From assembly GCA_030427505.1 (NCBI GenBank), contig JAUICH010000038.1, positions 1 through 42,998 on the forward strand: a stretch of 42,998 nucleotides of DNA. Direction: 5' to 3'. Each line of letters begins with the position of its first letter. Within the stretch, counting starts at the first letter, position 1. The DNA is from Verrucomicrobiia bacterium (lineage in GTDB: Bacteria > Verrucomicrobiota > Verrucomicrobiia > Verrucomicrobiales > DEV007). The position numbers were made by a program, and so were the translations under genes. The notes beneath the pieces are model-generated. The model worked only from the letters and a program-made list of their open reading frames with translations, had not been told where the DNA came from and ran no database searches. This document shows, piece by piece, positions 35,328 to 42,873 of this stretch.

Positions 35328-36106
35328 ATGCGAATTCAGCCGCCCTCCAATCCGCCCGCTACCGGAGACTGCTTTTTCTATCACTCCATGGACGTGCCCG
35401 GCCCCGGACGGATCGAGGGTATTTGCGACATGAGATCCACCCTCCCCAACTCCGTAGATCGCGTGGACTGGAGCGGAAAGCGCGTCCTGGAGATCGGACC
35501 CGGCAATGGGTTCTAGACCCTTTGAGATGGAACGGCGAGGCGCCTCCGTGGTGGGGTGCGAACTGGGGCCCGAAGACACTTGGGACACCGTGCCCCTGCC
35601 AGGAGCGTATACCGCGGCGGGCGTCCGGGCCTTCCAGGCGCAACTCGAAGAGATCCAGCACGGATTCCGGCTTTGCCACCGGGCCTTCCAGTCCCAGGCA
35701 ATAGATCGTGCGATCCTCCGTTTACAACCTTCCCGCCGAGCTGGGAACCTTCAACTTCGCCACCATCCAGAACGTGCTCCTGCCCCTGCGCGACCCGGTG
35801 GAGGCCTTCCTGAAAGTGGCGAGCCAGGCCACGGAAACCCTGGTCGTTTCAGAAGTCGAACCGTATGGAGAGTCCCGTAAAAAAACCCTGCCGCGCTGGC
35901 TTTCCCGGAAAGAGCCCCTGCTCCAATTCATGCCCCGCGCCACCGGCCTGGCAAATCAACACACCTGGTGGCACCTCTCCCCACCCCTGATCGTGGAACT
36001 CGCCCCGATCGCCGAATCCACCAAATCCAAGACCCGCTTTCACACCCTGCACTTCATCAATGGCCCCAAGGTGAAAGGCTACACCGTGGTGTCGGAACGG
36101 GAGTAA
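35328..36106 (+). pseudogene. Class I methyltransferase pseudogene
   Basis: Three successive frames together encode one SAM-dependent methyltransferase. Frame one runs from 35328 to RVLEIGPGNGF (motif I). A TAG at 35514-35516 probably replaces a TGG codon, and one extra T among 35521-35523 shifts the frame; restoring both gives F-W-T-L-E-M-E. The second frame continues through ASVVGCELG to FQSQ. A second extra base, best placed at T35702, moves reading to the third frame (IVRSSVYNLPAEL ... VVSERE). With one nonsense change and two one-base insertions it cannot make the full enzyme. Sequencing error is possible but would need three independent mistakes. Confidence 0.75.
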
Positions 36107-36204
36107 ATTCTCTTTGGGAAAAGATTGTTGGCCAAGTTCCGGCGTGTTGGATTCTCCAGTGGTCCAAGAATCTACCGCACCCCAGCCCTCCTAAAAAAGA
36201 GAAG

Positions 36205-36250
36205 CGCGCCCGTAGGGACTCGAACCCCAAACCTTCTGATCCGTAGTCAG
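36205..36250 (-). tRNA. 3' fragment of tRNA-Arg(ACG), probable attachment-site scar
   Basis: Read on the minus strand, the 46 nt correspond to tRNA positions 28-73. The anticodon loop CTACGGA gives ACG. A five-base variable region is followed by a T arm with loop TTCGAGT, then the 3' acceptor strand CGGGCGC and discriminator G. CCA is not encoded. The match stops at position 28: the base at 27 cannot pair with A43, and the D arm and 5' acceptor strand are absent, replaced by AT-rich sequence. It is not a working tRNA. It marks one end of an integrated element, the chromosome lying to the left. Confidence 0.85.
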
Positions 36251-36387
36251 GGATTAATTATTGATAATCAATGACTTAGGGAAGAATCTGAGTCGGTTTC
36301 AGGGAATTCTAAAGAGGTTCACTGTATTCGTTTCGCGAAACCGTTACGTAGCCGTTACTCCAACGAAACGACGGAGCTTTACCCCTG
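36251..36387. other. Element end next to the tRNA scar
   Basis: An AT-rich stretch with an imperfect inverted repeat (ATTAATTATTGATAAT) is followed by two close copies of CCGTTAC (36343-36358 area) and TTTCGCGAAA. Such repeats are common near phage attachment sites as integrase arm-binding sites, but no integrase gene is adjacent. The interpretation is tentative. Confidence 0.4.
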
Positions 36388-36891
36388 TTATGGTTCACGG
36401 ACCGATAGGGTTTCAGGAGCCCTCTCAAGATCCACGTCCCTCAGACTCTTGTAAACCCTACTCAATTTTGCTTGTAAACTGGAGGCGCGAAGGTTTATGG
36501 CCGCCGCCACCGTCATTAGCAACAAGGCTAGAAGCGTAAGAATCATTCCACTTACCACGAAGAAAAAGTGTGTCACCAGCGGCATTTTTTCGAAGGACGC
36601 CCCAGCTAGAAGTGCCGCGACGAAAATCGCGGTTAACATTAGGTTCGTTGCGAGATGGCGCGAAGAGGCAATTACGTTTTCGATTTCTTCGAGGTATAGG
36701 ACTTTAGAGTTCCGCGTGATCGCTGGGTTGCACGCTAAATTTTCCGCCATTGGCATTAGGTCACGAAGAGCAGTCACATTGTTCCAGAAAGACCTGAACA
36801 CCCATCGGCCCGCAAAAATCAAGAATGCGGCCAATAAGCTTGAGAATACTCCTAATGAGACGACTTGAATCGTCGGTGAAATAGTTTCCAT
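36388..36891 (-). CDS. Three-helix membrane protein, unknown function
   Basis: A 167-residue protein from the ATG at 36891. A TTG at 36963 would overlap the preceding gene by 11 bp and add 24 residues, so the start is uncertain. Three hydrophobic segments are evident (about 11-29, 83-99 and 106-134), separated by a charged stretch with NPAITRNSKVLYLEEIENVI. I recognise no family. Its codon choice (more GAG and less GAA) is like its right-hand neighbours and unlike the genes left of the tRNA scar. Confidence 0.6.
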   Translation of the reverse strand: METISPTIQVVSLGVFSSLLAAFLIFAGRWVFRSFWNNVTALRDLMPMAENLACNPAITRNSKVLYLEEIENVIASSRHLATNLMLTAIFVAALLAGASFEKMPLVTHFFFVVSGMILTLLALLLMTVAAAINLRASSLQAKLSRVYKSLRDVDLERAPETLSVREP

Positions 36892-36952
36892 AGGGCAATT
36901 TTCACCAGCTACCTCTCGTAGCACTCTTTTCTCTGCGGCCTTGGCAAAACGC

Positions 36953-37645
36953 CTAGCGGTCAACCTCGCCCATTTCGACGACCTTTAGCGCCCTCACGGT
37001 CGAAACCGCACCGTCAACGGTTTCGTATTGCGCCGAGCCGTCTTGCACGACGAGCGCGTCAAAAACGTCGTCGTCAACGACCGAGTCGCCAGGAGCGCCG
37101 CGCAAGAGGTAGATTTTCTCGCCGGTTCGCGGCGGGGTGTATGTTGTGCTACTCCCGCCAGAGAGCAGAGACACGGCACCGGCCAGCCTCCCGCCATAAC
37201 CGCCTCTCGAGTGCTCTTGCACGAGGAGGCCGTCGGGCAGCACTTGAAACACCTTGTAAGTCTTGCGCTCGGCGCTCTGGCGCATTTCCTCGGCCTCTCG
37301 CGCTTCTTGGGCCATGCTGGCGGCTTGTGCCTCCCTTGCTTGTTGCTGGGCCGCTAGCGCCCGTTGTCGCTCCATATTCGCCGCGTTGAGCGCCGCCCGC
37401 GCCGCGCTCGCGGCATCGGGGTCATAGCCGAATTGCTTTTGCACGTCGGCAGGAAGGGCTGCGAAGTCTAGCCGGGCAATTCCGCCCGAGTGCATGACCG
37501 TAATTGCGTCGGCCTCAACCTTGGTAACCTTCACGTCTTTGTATTCCCGGCCCGCGAGCGTCGTAAAGGTAATCCGCTCGGCATCTTGAGCGATTGCGGT
37601 CACAAGCAGGGCAAGGGTTAACAACAAGGCAAGGGTCGGTTTCAT
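36953..37645 (-). CDS. Secreted SHD1-like protein
   Basis: A 230-residue protein with a signal peptide (1-19, ending TAIAQ); the ATG at 37645 is chosen for this reason. Residues 22-75 resemble the SHD1-like module of PVC secreted proteins (TFTTLAGREYKDVKVTKVEADAITV ... LDFAALPADVQKQ in outline). A Gln/Ala-rich helix (about 85-130) follows, probably a coiled coil. The C-terminal part (about 135-230) is a beta-rich domain also seen in other Verrucomicrobiota proteins, as far as I recall. It is adjacent and divergent to the tape-measure gene. Its role is unknown. Confidence 0.65.
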   Translation of the reverse strand: MKPTLALLLTLALLVTAIAQDAERITFTTLAGREYKDVKVTKVEADAITVMHSGGIARLDFAALPADVQKQFGYDPDAASAARAALNAANMERQRALAAQQQAREAQAASMAQEAREAEEMRQSAERKTYKVFQVLPDGLLVQEHSRGGYGGRLAGAVSLLSGGSSTTYTPPRTGEKIYLLRGAPGDSVVDDDVFDALVVQDGSAQYETVDGAVSTVRALKVVEMGEVDR

Positions 37646-37724
37646 GGTGGCTAACTTACCCGTCAGGCTCAGGCCGTCGAACTTTTTCGCGGTAGCACCT
37701 AACCTTTGACAAGCGGCCATTCAT

Positions 37725-39518
37725 ATGGCCGAGATTTCCGCCGAGCTAGCCCTTGAGATTAAGGAATTCCTTTCGGGCATTCAGAAAGCGCAACGCGCCG
37801 CGCAAGGGTTCAAGCAGCAAGCCGCACAAGGCGGCGGGAACATCGGACGCGGAATCGCGGGCGGGATCGGGAGCGCTGGCAAGCTTATCGGGAAGGCGGT
37901 AATCGGCGCGGTTGCGGCGGCTGGCGCGGTCGCGGGGGCCGTGGGTGGCGCGACCATTGTTAGCGGGCTTCGCCGCGCAATGGAAGACGAGCAACTCAAA
38001 GTTGCAATGGAAGTGCTCGTCGGAGATACCGACAAGGCCAAGGCGGTTATCGAGGAAATCCGAACGCTTGGAGCCCGAACGCCGCTCGAGTTTCCCGACC
38101 TTGCCAACGCGGGCCGGGCACTCCTTGCGTTCGGTGAGAGCGCCGACGAAGTGCCCGACACGCTCCGGCGCATCGGTGATGTGTCAACCGGCATCGGTGC
38201 CAAAATTGGGGAGATTGCCGAGATTTACGGTAAGGCCCGCGTGCAAGGCACCCTCTTTGCCCAGGACATTAACCAGCTTACCGGGAGAGGTATTCCGGTT
38301 ATTCAGGAATTTGCCAAACAACTTGGCGTATCCGAGGGCGAAGTCAAGAAGCTCGGCTCGCAAGGCAAGCTCACGTTTACGAACCTCGAGCAAGCCTTCA
38401 AGGATTTGACCGGCTCGGGCGGCATGTTTAACGGCATGATGGAAAAGCAATCCCGCACCTTTGGCGGCTTGCTCTCCACGTTTAAGGACAACTGGGGTAA
38501 CGTGTTGCTTGCGCTCGGCGAGCCTATCCGGGATTCGCTCAAGCCGATGCTCGAGAGCGGCATTGACCTCGTTGTTAAGCTGCAAGACAAAGCCCGGAAG
38601 ATTGGCGAGGGCATCGCCGACGGCGTGCGGCTAATTGTGTCCGCCGCTCAGGTGTTCAAGCAAGTGGCCGAATTCGGCAAGATCGGCGAGCTACTCAGCG
38701 CGGCTCTTCGCGTGGCGTTTCTTGGCGCTATCAACCTTCTGTACCGAGGCGGCGCGGCGGCAATGTCCGCCATGGTCGCCTACATGATCGAGGGCACAAA
38801 GAATACGCTCTCGTTGCTAAGTGTCCTGACCGATGCAAAATTTTGGACCGGCTTAGGCAATGCCTTGCTCGGCATTGCGAAAATGTTCGCGGCGGCAATG
38901 ATGCGGCATATTTCAAACGCTATCACGGCCATTAAGGAGGCAACGGGGAGCGTCGGGCAACGGATTCTCGGGGGCTCTGACGAGAGCTTGCGGGAGACTG
39001 CCGACAAGCTCGACGCGAGCGCAAAGCCCGACCTCAAGCGGGCCGGGGCCGACCTCGAGCCGACCTTTAACAAAATCGGCGAGCGTATGAGAAAGACCGG
39101 CGAGGCCGTCGCGGGCGCGTTCTCCCGCACCTTCAAGAACACGACCGACATTTTCGACACCTCGGGCGATAGCGCCATTTTGAAGGACGTTGTCGCGCAA
39201 ATCAGGGACACCGCCGCCGAGCTAAAGAAAGCCCAACAAGGCACCGAGAAGACGACCGGCGCGGCGGGCGAGGGCGGGGTTACCTCTGACGCCAAGACGG
39301 GCGGCTTGCCAGCTATCAACTCCCGGCTCTCCGGCGCAATCAATACGATTGTTGGCCGAAGCGCGAACGCCGTCATTGCGAACGAGGCCGCGAAGACCTC
39401 GAAGAATACCGAGCGCACCGCAAAAGCCGCCGAGCAGATTGCCGCAAACACTAAGCCCAACCGCGACGCGAAACCGACCGTCCGTTTTGACCAGCAAGGC
39501 GCGGGCCGGTTTATCTAG
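37725..39518 (+). CDS. Phage tape-measure protein
   Basis: A 597-residue protein. The first 70 residues are Gly/Ala-rich and hydrophobic. From about 75 to 240 it matches the conserved N-terminal domain of siphophage tape-measure proteins: TPLEFPDLANAGRALLAFG, DVSTGIGAKIGEIAEIYGKARVQG, LFAQDINQLTGRGIPVIQEFAKQLGV and TFGGLLSTFKDNWGNVL. Two to three hydrophobic segments lie at about 300-390. The C-terminal third is charged and helical. At about 600 residues it would specify a short tail, since family members commonly exceed 800. No tail tube, chaperone or tip gene is recognisable beside it. Confidence 0.88.
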   Translation: MAEISAELALEIKEFLSGIQKAQRAAQGFKQQAAQGGGNIGRGIAGGIGSAGKLIGKAVIGAVAAAGAVAGAVGGATIVSGLRRAMEDEQLKVAMEVLVGDTDKAKAVIEEIRTLGARTPLEFPDLANAGRALLAFGESADEVPDTLRRIGDVSTGIGAKIGEIAEIYGKARVQGTLFAQDINQLTGRGIPVIQEFAKQLGVSEGEVKKLGSQGKLTFTNLEQAFKDLTGSGGMFNGMMEKQSRTFGGLLSTFKDNWGNVLLALGEPIRDSLKPMLESGIDLVVKLQDKARKIGEGIADGVRLIVSAAQVFKQVAEFGKIGELLSAALRVAFLGAINLLYRGGAAAMSAMVAYMIEGTKNTLSLLSVLTDAKFWTGLGNALLGIAKMFAAAMMRHISNAITAIKEATGSVGQRILGGSDESLRETADKLDASAKPDLKRAGADLEPTFNKIGERMRKTGEAVAGAFSRTFKNTTDIFDTSGDSAILKDVVAQIRDTAAELKKAQQGTEKTTGAAGEGGVTSDAKTGGLPAINSRLSGAINTIVGRSANAVIANEAAKTSKNTERTAKAAEQIAANTKPNRDAKPTVRFDQQGAGRFI

Positions 39519-39543
39519 CCCGCTTGACAAGCTCGGCTAGTTA

Positions 39544-40251
39544 ATGGCTAGCCGATCTTCTTTCCGCATGCAAGGGACCGAGGGGTCCCGCGATGATACG
39601 GGGCTAATTACCCTTTCCGTTCCCTACTTCGTATCAACCCTCTCAGATGCCTTAACCATTGGAAAAGAGCCACCCCTCGGGCTCGAGGAAGTAGGCCGCG
39701 ATTGGGAAGATATTGAGGGCTTCGGGGAAGACGGTGGATTCCGCGTGGTCGTTAAATACGAGGGTTTCGAGGACGGCAAAGAAGAGGGCGAGGAGACTTT
39801 CGAATATACCCCCGGCTTCTCCGAGGAGCCTATCGAATCGCACCCACTCTACCTGAATCTACTCGAGATTTACCAGGGGGTTTACGACCCTGAAGCAAAA
39901 TCCACTACCTGGCCTCTAACCTACCAGTCCAAGAGTAACGGCTTAAAAGCGAGCGGCGGCAAGGATGCAAAAAATCCCATGCTGGACGTTAATACATTTA
40001 TTTTGCTGACATGCACGTTCGTCCACACCTATAGCGCTCGCGTTATTCCCGATAACCTCGTCGATAGAATTGGTGAGCTTCGCGATGATCTACCCGGCGG
40101 CTTCCCGACGCCCAGCGGGCGCAATTGGATGCTTATGGCTCCCCGGATAAGGAAGCGCGGCAATGCTTTTACCGTAACCGAGGAATGGTTGCTTTCCCCG
40201 GCAGGAGGCGAGTGGAGCAAAGCGGTTTACGCGTTACTCCAAAAATTTTAA
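39544..40251 (+). CDS. Hypothetical protein downstream of the tape-measure gene
   Basis: A 235-residue protein without a signal peptide, 25 bp after the tape-measure gene and on the same strand, so probably co-transcribed. The first half is acidic (EEGEETFEYTPGFSEEP) and the second half ends in RKRGNAFTVTEEWLLSPAGG, a beta-rich pattern that I associate loosely with phage tail or baseplate neighbours. No family is recognised. Its last 4 bp overlap the end of a small gene on the other strand. Confidence 0.65.
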   Translation: MASRSSFRMQGTEGSRDDTGLITLSVPYFVSTLSDALTIGKEPPLGLEEVGRDWEDIEGFGEDGGFRVVVKYEGFEDGKEEGEETFEYTPGFSEEPIESHPLYLNLLEIYQGVYDPEAKSTTWPLTYQSKSNGLKASGGKDAKNPMLDVNTFILLTCTFVHTYSARVIPDNLVDRIGELRDDLPGGFPTPSGRNWMLMAPRIRKRGNAFTVTEEWLLSPAGGEWSKAVYALLQKF

Positions 40252-40412
40252 TCACTTTTCCCCTTCCCGCCCGCGAGTCGGCTTCTGAGATACCTAAAAA
40301 GCCATCCTCGCCGGGCGGTAAGCTTCGCGGTGCCGTCCGCATATTGCTCGACCTTCCCCTCGCCCGGAAAGTGACGAACCGAAATAACCTTCTTGTTGGG
40401 TTGCTTTTTCAT
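40248..40412 (-). CDS. Small basic protein coupled to the upstream gene
   Basis: A 54-residue, strongly basic protein (starting MKKQPNKKVISVRHF and ending GGKGKSD). Its ATG overlaps the stop of the preceding minus-strand gene in an ATGA arrangement, the usual sign of translational coupling. It converges with the 39544-40251 gene with a 4-bp overlap. The central segment VEQYADGTAKL suggests a short beta hairpin. I recognise no family. Confidence 0.6.
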   Translation of the reverse strand: MKKQPNKKVISVRHFPGEGKVEQYADGTAKLTARRGWLFRYLRSRLAGGKGKSD

Positions 40413-40912
40413 TGCTGCTCTTCTTGATCGTCTGGTTGAGGGTCGCGGAAAGCGTCTTCGACGGCCCGCTTGGTTTGCTCTCGTTTTTCATCTTCTGCTT
40501 TCTTGCCCTGCCTGACATATGCCGCGAGCAGGCCTTCGACCAAGTCTTCAAGTTTTGCACCCTCTGGTAGTATTGCCTCGACTTGAGCCATATTCTCGGG
40601 GTCAAGGTCTAGTTCCACTTCGACGAGCTTATCTAGCGGCGATTCTAGGCCATCCATGGCCTCGGCCAGTTCCGCAATCAACTCCTCTATATCCCGCCCT
40701 TCGCCGAGTGCCGTCTCGGCACACAAAAGGAAGCTCTCGGGCTCGAGCTTGCCATAGCGTTCTGGCACTGGTCCACCCGCCGCGACTACGTGCTTGGTGA
40801 GCAAAAGCTCAGCCAGTCGGACCGCGTCGGTTTCGCAAAGGTTTCCGTCCAGCCACGAGGCAAGCTGGCAGTCCAGTTCGAGGGTAATAGTGTGTCTATT
40901 CATCGCCGCCAT
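40409..40912 (-). CDS. Acidic hypothetical protein
   Basis: A 167-residue acidic protein from the ATG at 40912; a GTG at 40930 and an ATG at 40903 are equally possible starts, and none has a good ribosome-binding site. The middle (VEVELDLDPENMAQVEAILPEGAKLEDLVEGLLAAYV) suggests a helix-turn-helix-like or chaperone-like helical bundle. The C-terminus is a charged Gln/Asp/Glu tail. The size and the coupling to a tiny downstream gene recall tail-assembly chaperone pairs of phages, but that is speculation, since the strand is opposite to the tape-measure gene. Confidence 0.6.
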   Translation of the reverse strand: MAAMNRHTITLELDCQLASWLDGNLCETDAVRLAELLLTKHVVAAGGPVPERYGKLEPESFLLCAETALGEGRDIEELIAELAEAMDGLESPLDKLVEVELDLDPENMAQVEAILPEGAKLEDLVEGLLAAYVRQGKKAEDEKREQTKRAVEDAFRDPQPDDQEEQQ

Positions 40913-41020
40913 AGTCGCGGATCCGGCCACTCCCTCAAGTATTTTTGCTAACTATTTTAACTGTGCGCATTATTATGCGCATAGAAACCACCGAATCACA
41001 CTGCCGGATTATCCCAAAGA

Positions 41021-41057
41021 AAGAGCCCGCCGACGGCACTCACCGTGGCGGGCTCTT
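41021..41057 (-). terminator. Probable terminator, leftward
   Basis: AAGAGCCCGCC pairs with GGCGGGCTCTT, with an inner ACGG/CCGT stem. On the minus strand the stem runs into TTTCTTT. Confidence 0.6.
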
Positions 41058-41139
41058 GATGATGAATAGAAGTTTCGCCGATCAACTCGACGCTCCAAAA
41101 TGACACCAAAGCGGCCAGGTCGCAACGGAAAAAGGGATA

Positions 41140-41186
41140 AGCCCGCACACGGGCGAAACTGGCATTTCGGCTACCGCATGCGGGCT
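41140..41186 (-). terminator. Possible hairpin terminator
   Basis: AGCCCGCA pairs with TGCGGGCT across a 31-base loop. On the minus strand TATCCCTTTTTCC follows a few bases after the stem. Confidence 0.35.
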
Positions 41187-41297
41187 CGTTGTTTTGGAGC
41201 CAAGGAGGGCCGGGAAAACCGGCTCCCGAGGGCTTCACTTTCCGCGATAGCTGTGGGAAAGGTCAATTCCAGAATTTCCTACCACCGAGGCAATTAA

Positions 41298-41338
41298 CCG
41301 CAAGCCCGAGCCCATACGGCATCGGGCTTGCGGCTTTT
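41298..41338 (+). terminator. Probable terminator, rightward
   Basis: A perfect twelve-pair stem (CCGCAAGCCCGA and TCGGGCTTGCGG) with a twelve-base loop is followed by CTTTTG. Confidence 0.6.
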
Positions 41339-41558
41339 GTGGCCTAATTTGCAACGTGGGAAACGATTTTCGAGGTTTTCTCACAAAAACGCACCATACT
41401 GACGGAAGAAGCCCACGGGAGGCCACCCCCTAGAAGAGATTCCTTAGAAGCAGGTTCTCCTATAGCTCTCACGTCACCCCTGACAGCCCGCACGGGTTCG
41501 CCGAGGGTGACCCATACCCGCCAAGCATCCCGATTCGCTAGCGAAGCACGGGAAGCTC

Positions 41559-41978
41559 CTAGCCTGGAAACATTAAGTTCCGGATCACGTCAGCAACAAA
41601 CTTCGAAATTACAGCCGAGGCTGCTACATATACCGTGCCAATGAAATGCATAGCCAAGCGGAGGTGCAAAAGAAATCTAACCCACTTAAAAATCGCCTTT
41701 GTACCATACTCAAACTCGGCCTCTACCAGTTCTTGCCTCACCTCATCTAGCAAGACCCGAAAGACTCGCACCCGCTCTTCTCGCGGAAGTAAATAGGCGA
41801 GCGATTCCCAGAACCGCATAATACTTATCTTAGGTATTCGCACCCTTTGGACCCAATCAAAGAGAACGACAGAAATAATGTGTGCAAATTTAAGTAAGTT
41901 ATCGTCTGGAATTACACCGACAAATTTGAAGAAAAGATCGACAATTTCGCGCTCTTGCTTGGACTTATTTTTACGCAT
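41559..41978 (-). CDS. Small membrane protein paired with a PadR-type regulator
   Basis: A 139-residue protein. The start at 41978 is well supported: GGAGG lies six bases upstream and the ATG overlaps the regulator stop by 8 bp. A long helical N-terminal half (FFKFVGVIPDDNLLKFAHII, then a basic amphipathic region) precedes one clear membrane helix (about 103-127, LAMHFIGTVYVAASAVI). PadR-type regulators are often followed by a small membrane protein in the same operon, which fits. No domain name can be given. Confidence 0.7.
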   Translation of the reverse strand: MRKNKSKQEREIVDLFFKFVGVIPDDNLLKFAHIISVVLFDWVQRVRIPKISIMRFWESLAYLLPREERVRVFRVLLDEVRQELVEAEFEYGTKAIFKWVRFLLHLRLAMHFIGTVYVAASAVISKFVADVIRNLMFPG

Positions 41979-42303
41979 GACCGCCCTCCGGTTGTGGCAG
42001 CCCAAAACCGGGGCTGGCCATTTTTTCGTAAAACTGTAAAGCAGCAGCACGCGCCTTGCGTCCGGTTGCCGTGATTTTGTAGCGTCGTTCCCGCACGGGC
42101 TGGCCGTATAGCTCAAATTCGTTATGCCAGCCCTCCACCCATTTGGCATCTTCAAGCCGCGCCATAAGCTGGTAAAAGCCCGGACCCGAGCGGCGAATAC
42201 CTTCCATTTTCAGAGCGGCGCGAAGCTCCCGCCCGGACATTTCGCCGGAGCCAAGGCAGCTTAGGACTGCCAGTTGAAGGTGAGACGGGTCAGGCAAACT
42301 CAT
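41971..42303 (-). CDS. PadR-family transcriptional regulator
   Basis: A 110-residue winged-helix protein. It has the PadR pattern LQLAVLSCLGSGEMSGRELRAAL (helices 1-3), GPGFYQLMARLEDAKWVEGW (recognition helix and wing), then RRYKITATGRKA. The long dimerisation helix of classical PadR is shortened. The gene is preceded by a good promoter overlapped by a palindrome (42321-42335), suggesting self-repression. It forms an operon with the membrane-protein gene behind it. The effector is unknown. Confidence 0.82.
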   Translation of the reverse strand: MSLPDPSHLQLAVLSCLGSGEMSGRELRAALKMEGIRRSGPGFYQLMARLEDAKWVEGWHNEFELYGQPVRERRYKITATGRKARAAALQFYEKMASPGFGLPQPEGGHA

Positions 42304-42320
42304 ATGGCATTAGCGGGGTG

Positions 42321-42335
42321 ATAACGTGACATTAT
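42321..42335. promoter_or_regulatory. Candidate PadR operator
   Basis: A 15-bp palindrome (ATAACGT-G-ACATTAT) with 6 of 7 pairs matching covers the -10 box of the regulator promoter, so a bound dimer would block transcription. Confidence 0.55.
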
Positions 42336-42357
42336 TACTTCATTTGCTTGCCGTCAA
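42329..42357 (-). promoter_or_regulatory. Candidate sigma-70 promoter of the PadR operon
   Basis: On the minus strand TTGACG (42357-42352) and TAATGT (42334-42329) are spaced by 17 bp. Initiation near 42322 would leave a leader of about 20 nt before the start at 42303. Confidence 0.65.
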
Positions 42358-42391
42358 TCGGATTCTAAATTCTTTTTAATTCTTTTTAGGT

Positions 42392-42873
42392 CTAGGCAGC
42401 AGGTCTCAATTTCAACGGCGGCATACCAAGCGCTTCCTGTAAGGAGTCGGGGAAGTCGCAAGAGTCCTCCCCGATAACCTCAACCGCCCGCAGGAAATCC
42501 AGCTCGGCCCCCTTGGCTTTGATCTCCTCAATAAGTGCCTGAAGACGTGTTGACCCTTCAAGTTGAGCGGCCCAATGAACAGTCAGCAGCAAGAGATTCA
42601 TGGACACTTCGCAGTTATAAAGAACTGCGAGCTTCGCGTAGCAGACGATGGCCTTGGCATGTAGTCGGTCATCGTCCTCGGCGAATTCAGCGATATCCAT
42701 AACACGATTTGCCACCGCATCAAAATGTCTCAGCTTTAAGTATGGATAGTCTCGAAAGCTAAACCAATCGCAGTAGATCGAGGCAAAACGTTTCCACGCG
42801 AACGGACTGCGTTTCACCAACGTAGAAAATGCATCGTAAGCAGTCAAAGCCAGGAGGCAGTCCTCAATCTTCT
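42392..42873 (-). pseudogene. Hypothetical gene, 5' end cut by an insertion sequence
   Basis: A helical, acidic protein (visible part ends GMPPLKLRPAA). The only usual start near its beginning is a TTG at 42847 without a ribosome-binding site, giving 151 residues. Upstream of that the frame stays open with sensible composition (QKIEDCLLALTAYDAF) right up to the insertion-sequence end at 42874. I infer that the true N-terminus lies on the far side of the inserted element. The protein family is not recognised. If the TTG is used, it would still be expressed as a shortened protein. Confidence 0.5.

Larger units (their letters stand above)
40931..41558. other. Structured non-coding region with five hairpins
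   Basis: About 630 bp without a supported gene. It holds hairpins at 41021-41057, 41140-41186, 41298-41333, 41473-41511 and 41531-41550. The first three all contain a GCCCG stem paired with CGGGC. Short open frames across the hairpins (for example 41100-41297) have no credible composition. Small RNAs or stacked terminators are the simplest reading. Confidence 0.5.

Noticed and set aside
36205-36250. Functional tRNA gene
   Set aside because: Only positions 28-73 are present; the D arm and 5' acceptor strand are missing.
41100-41297. 65-codon open frame between hairpins
   Set aside because: It crosses a hairpin, has basic and irregular composition and no start signal.
41979-42155. Extended start for the small membrane protein
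   Set aside because: The extra 59 codons overlap the PadR gene out of frame, while the ATG at 41978 has a good GGAGG site and the usual short overlap.
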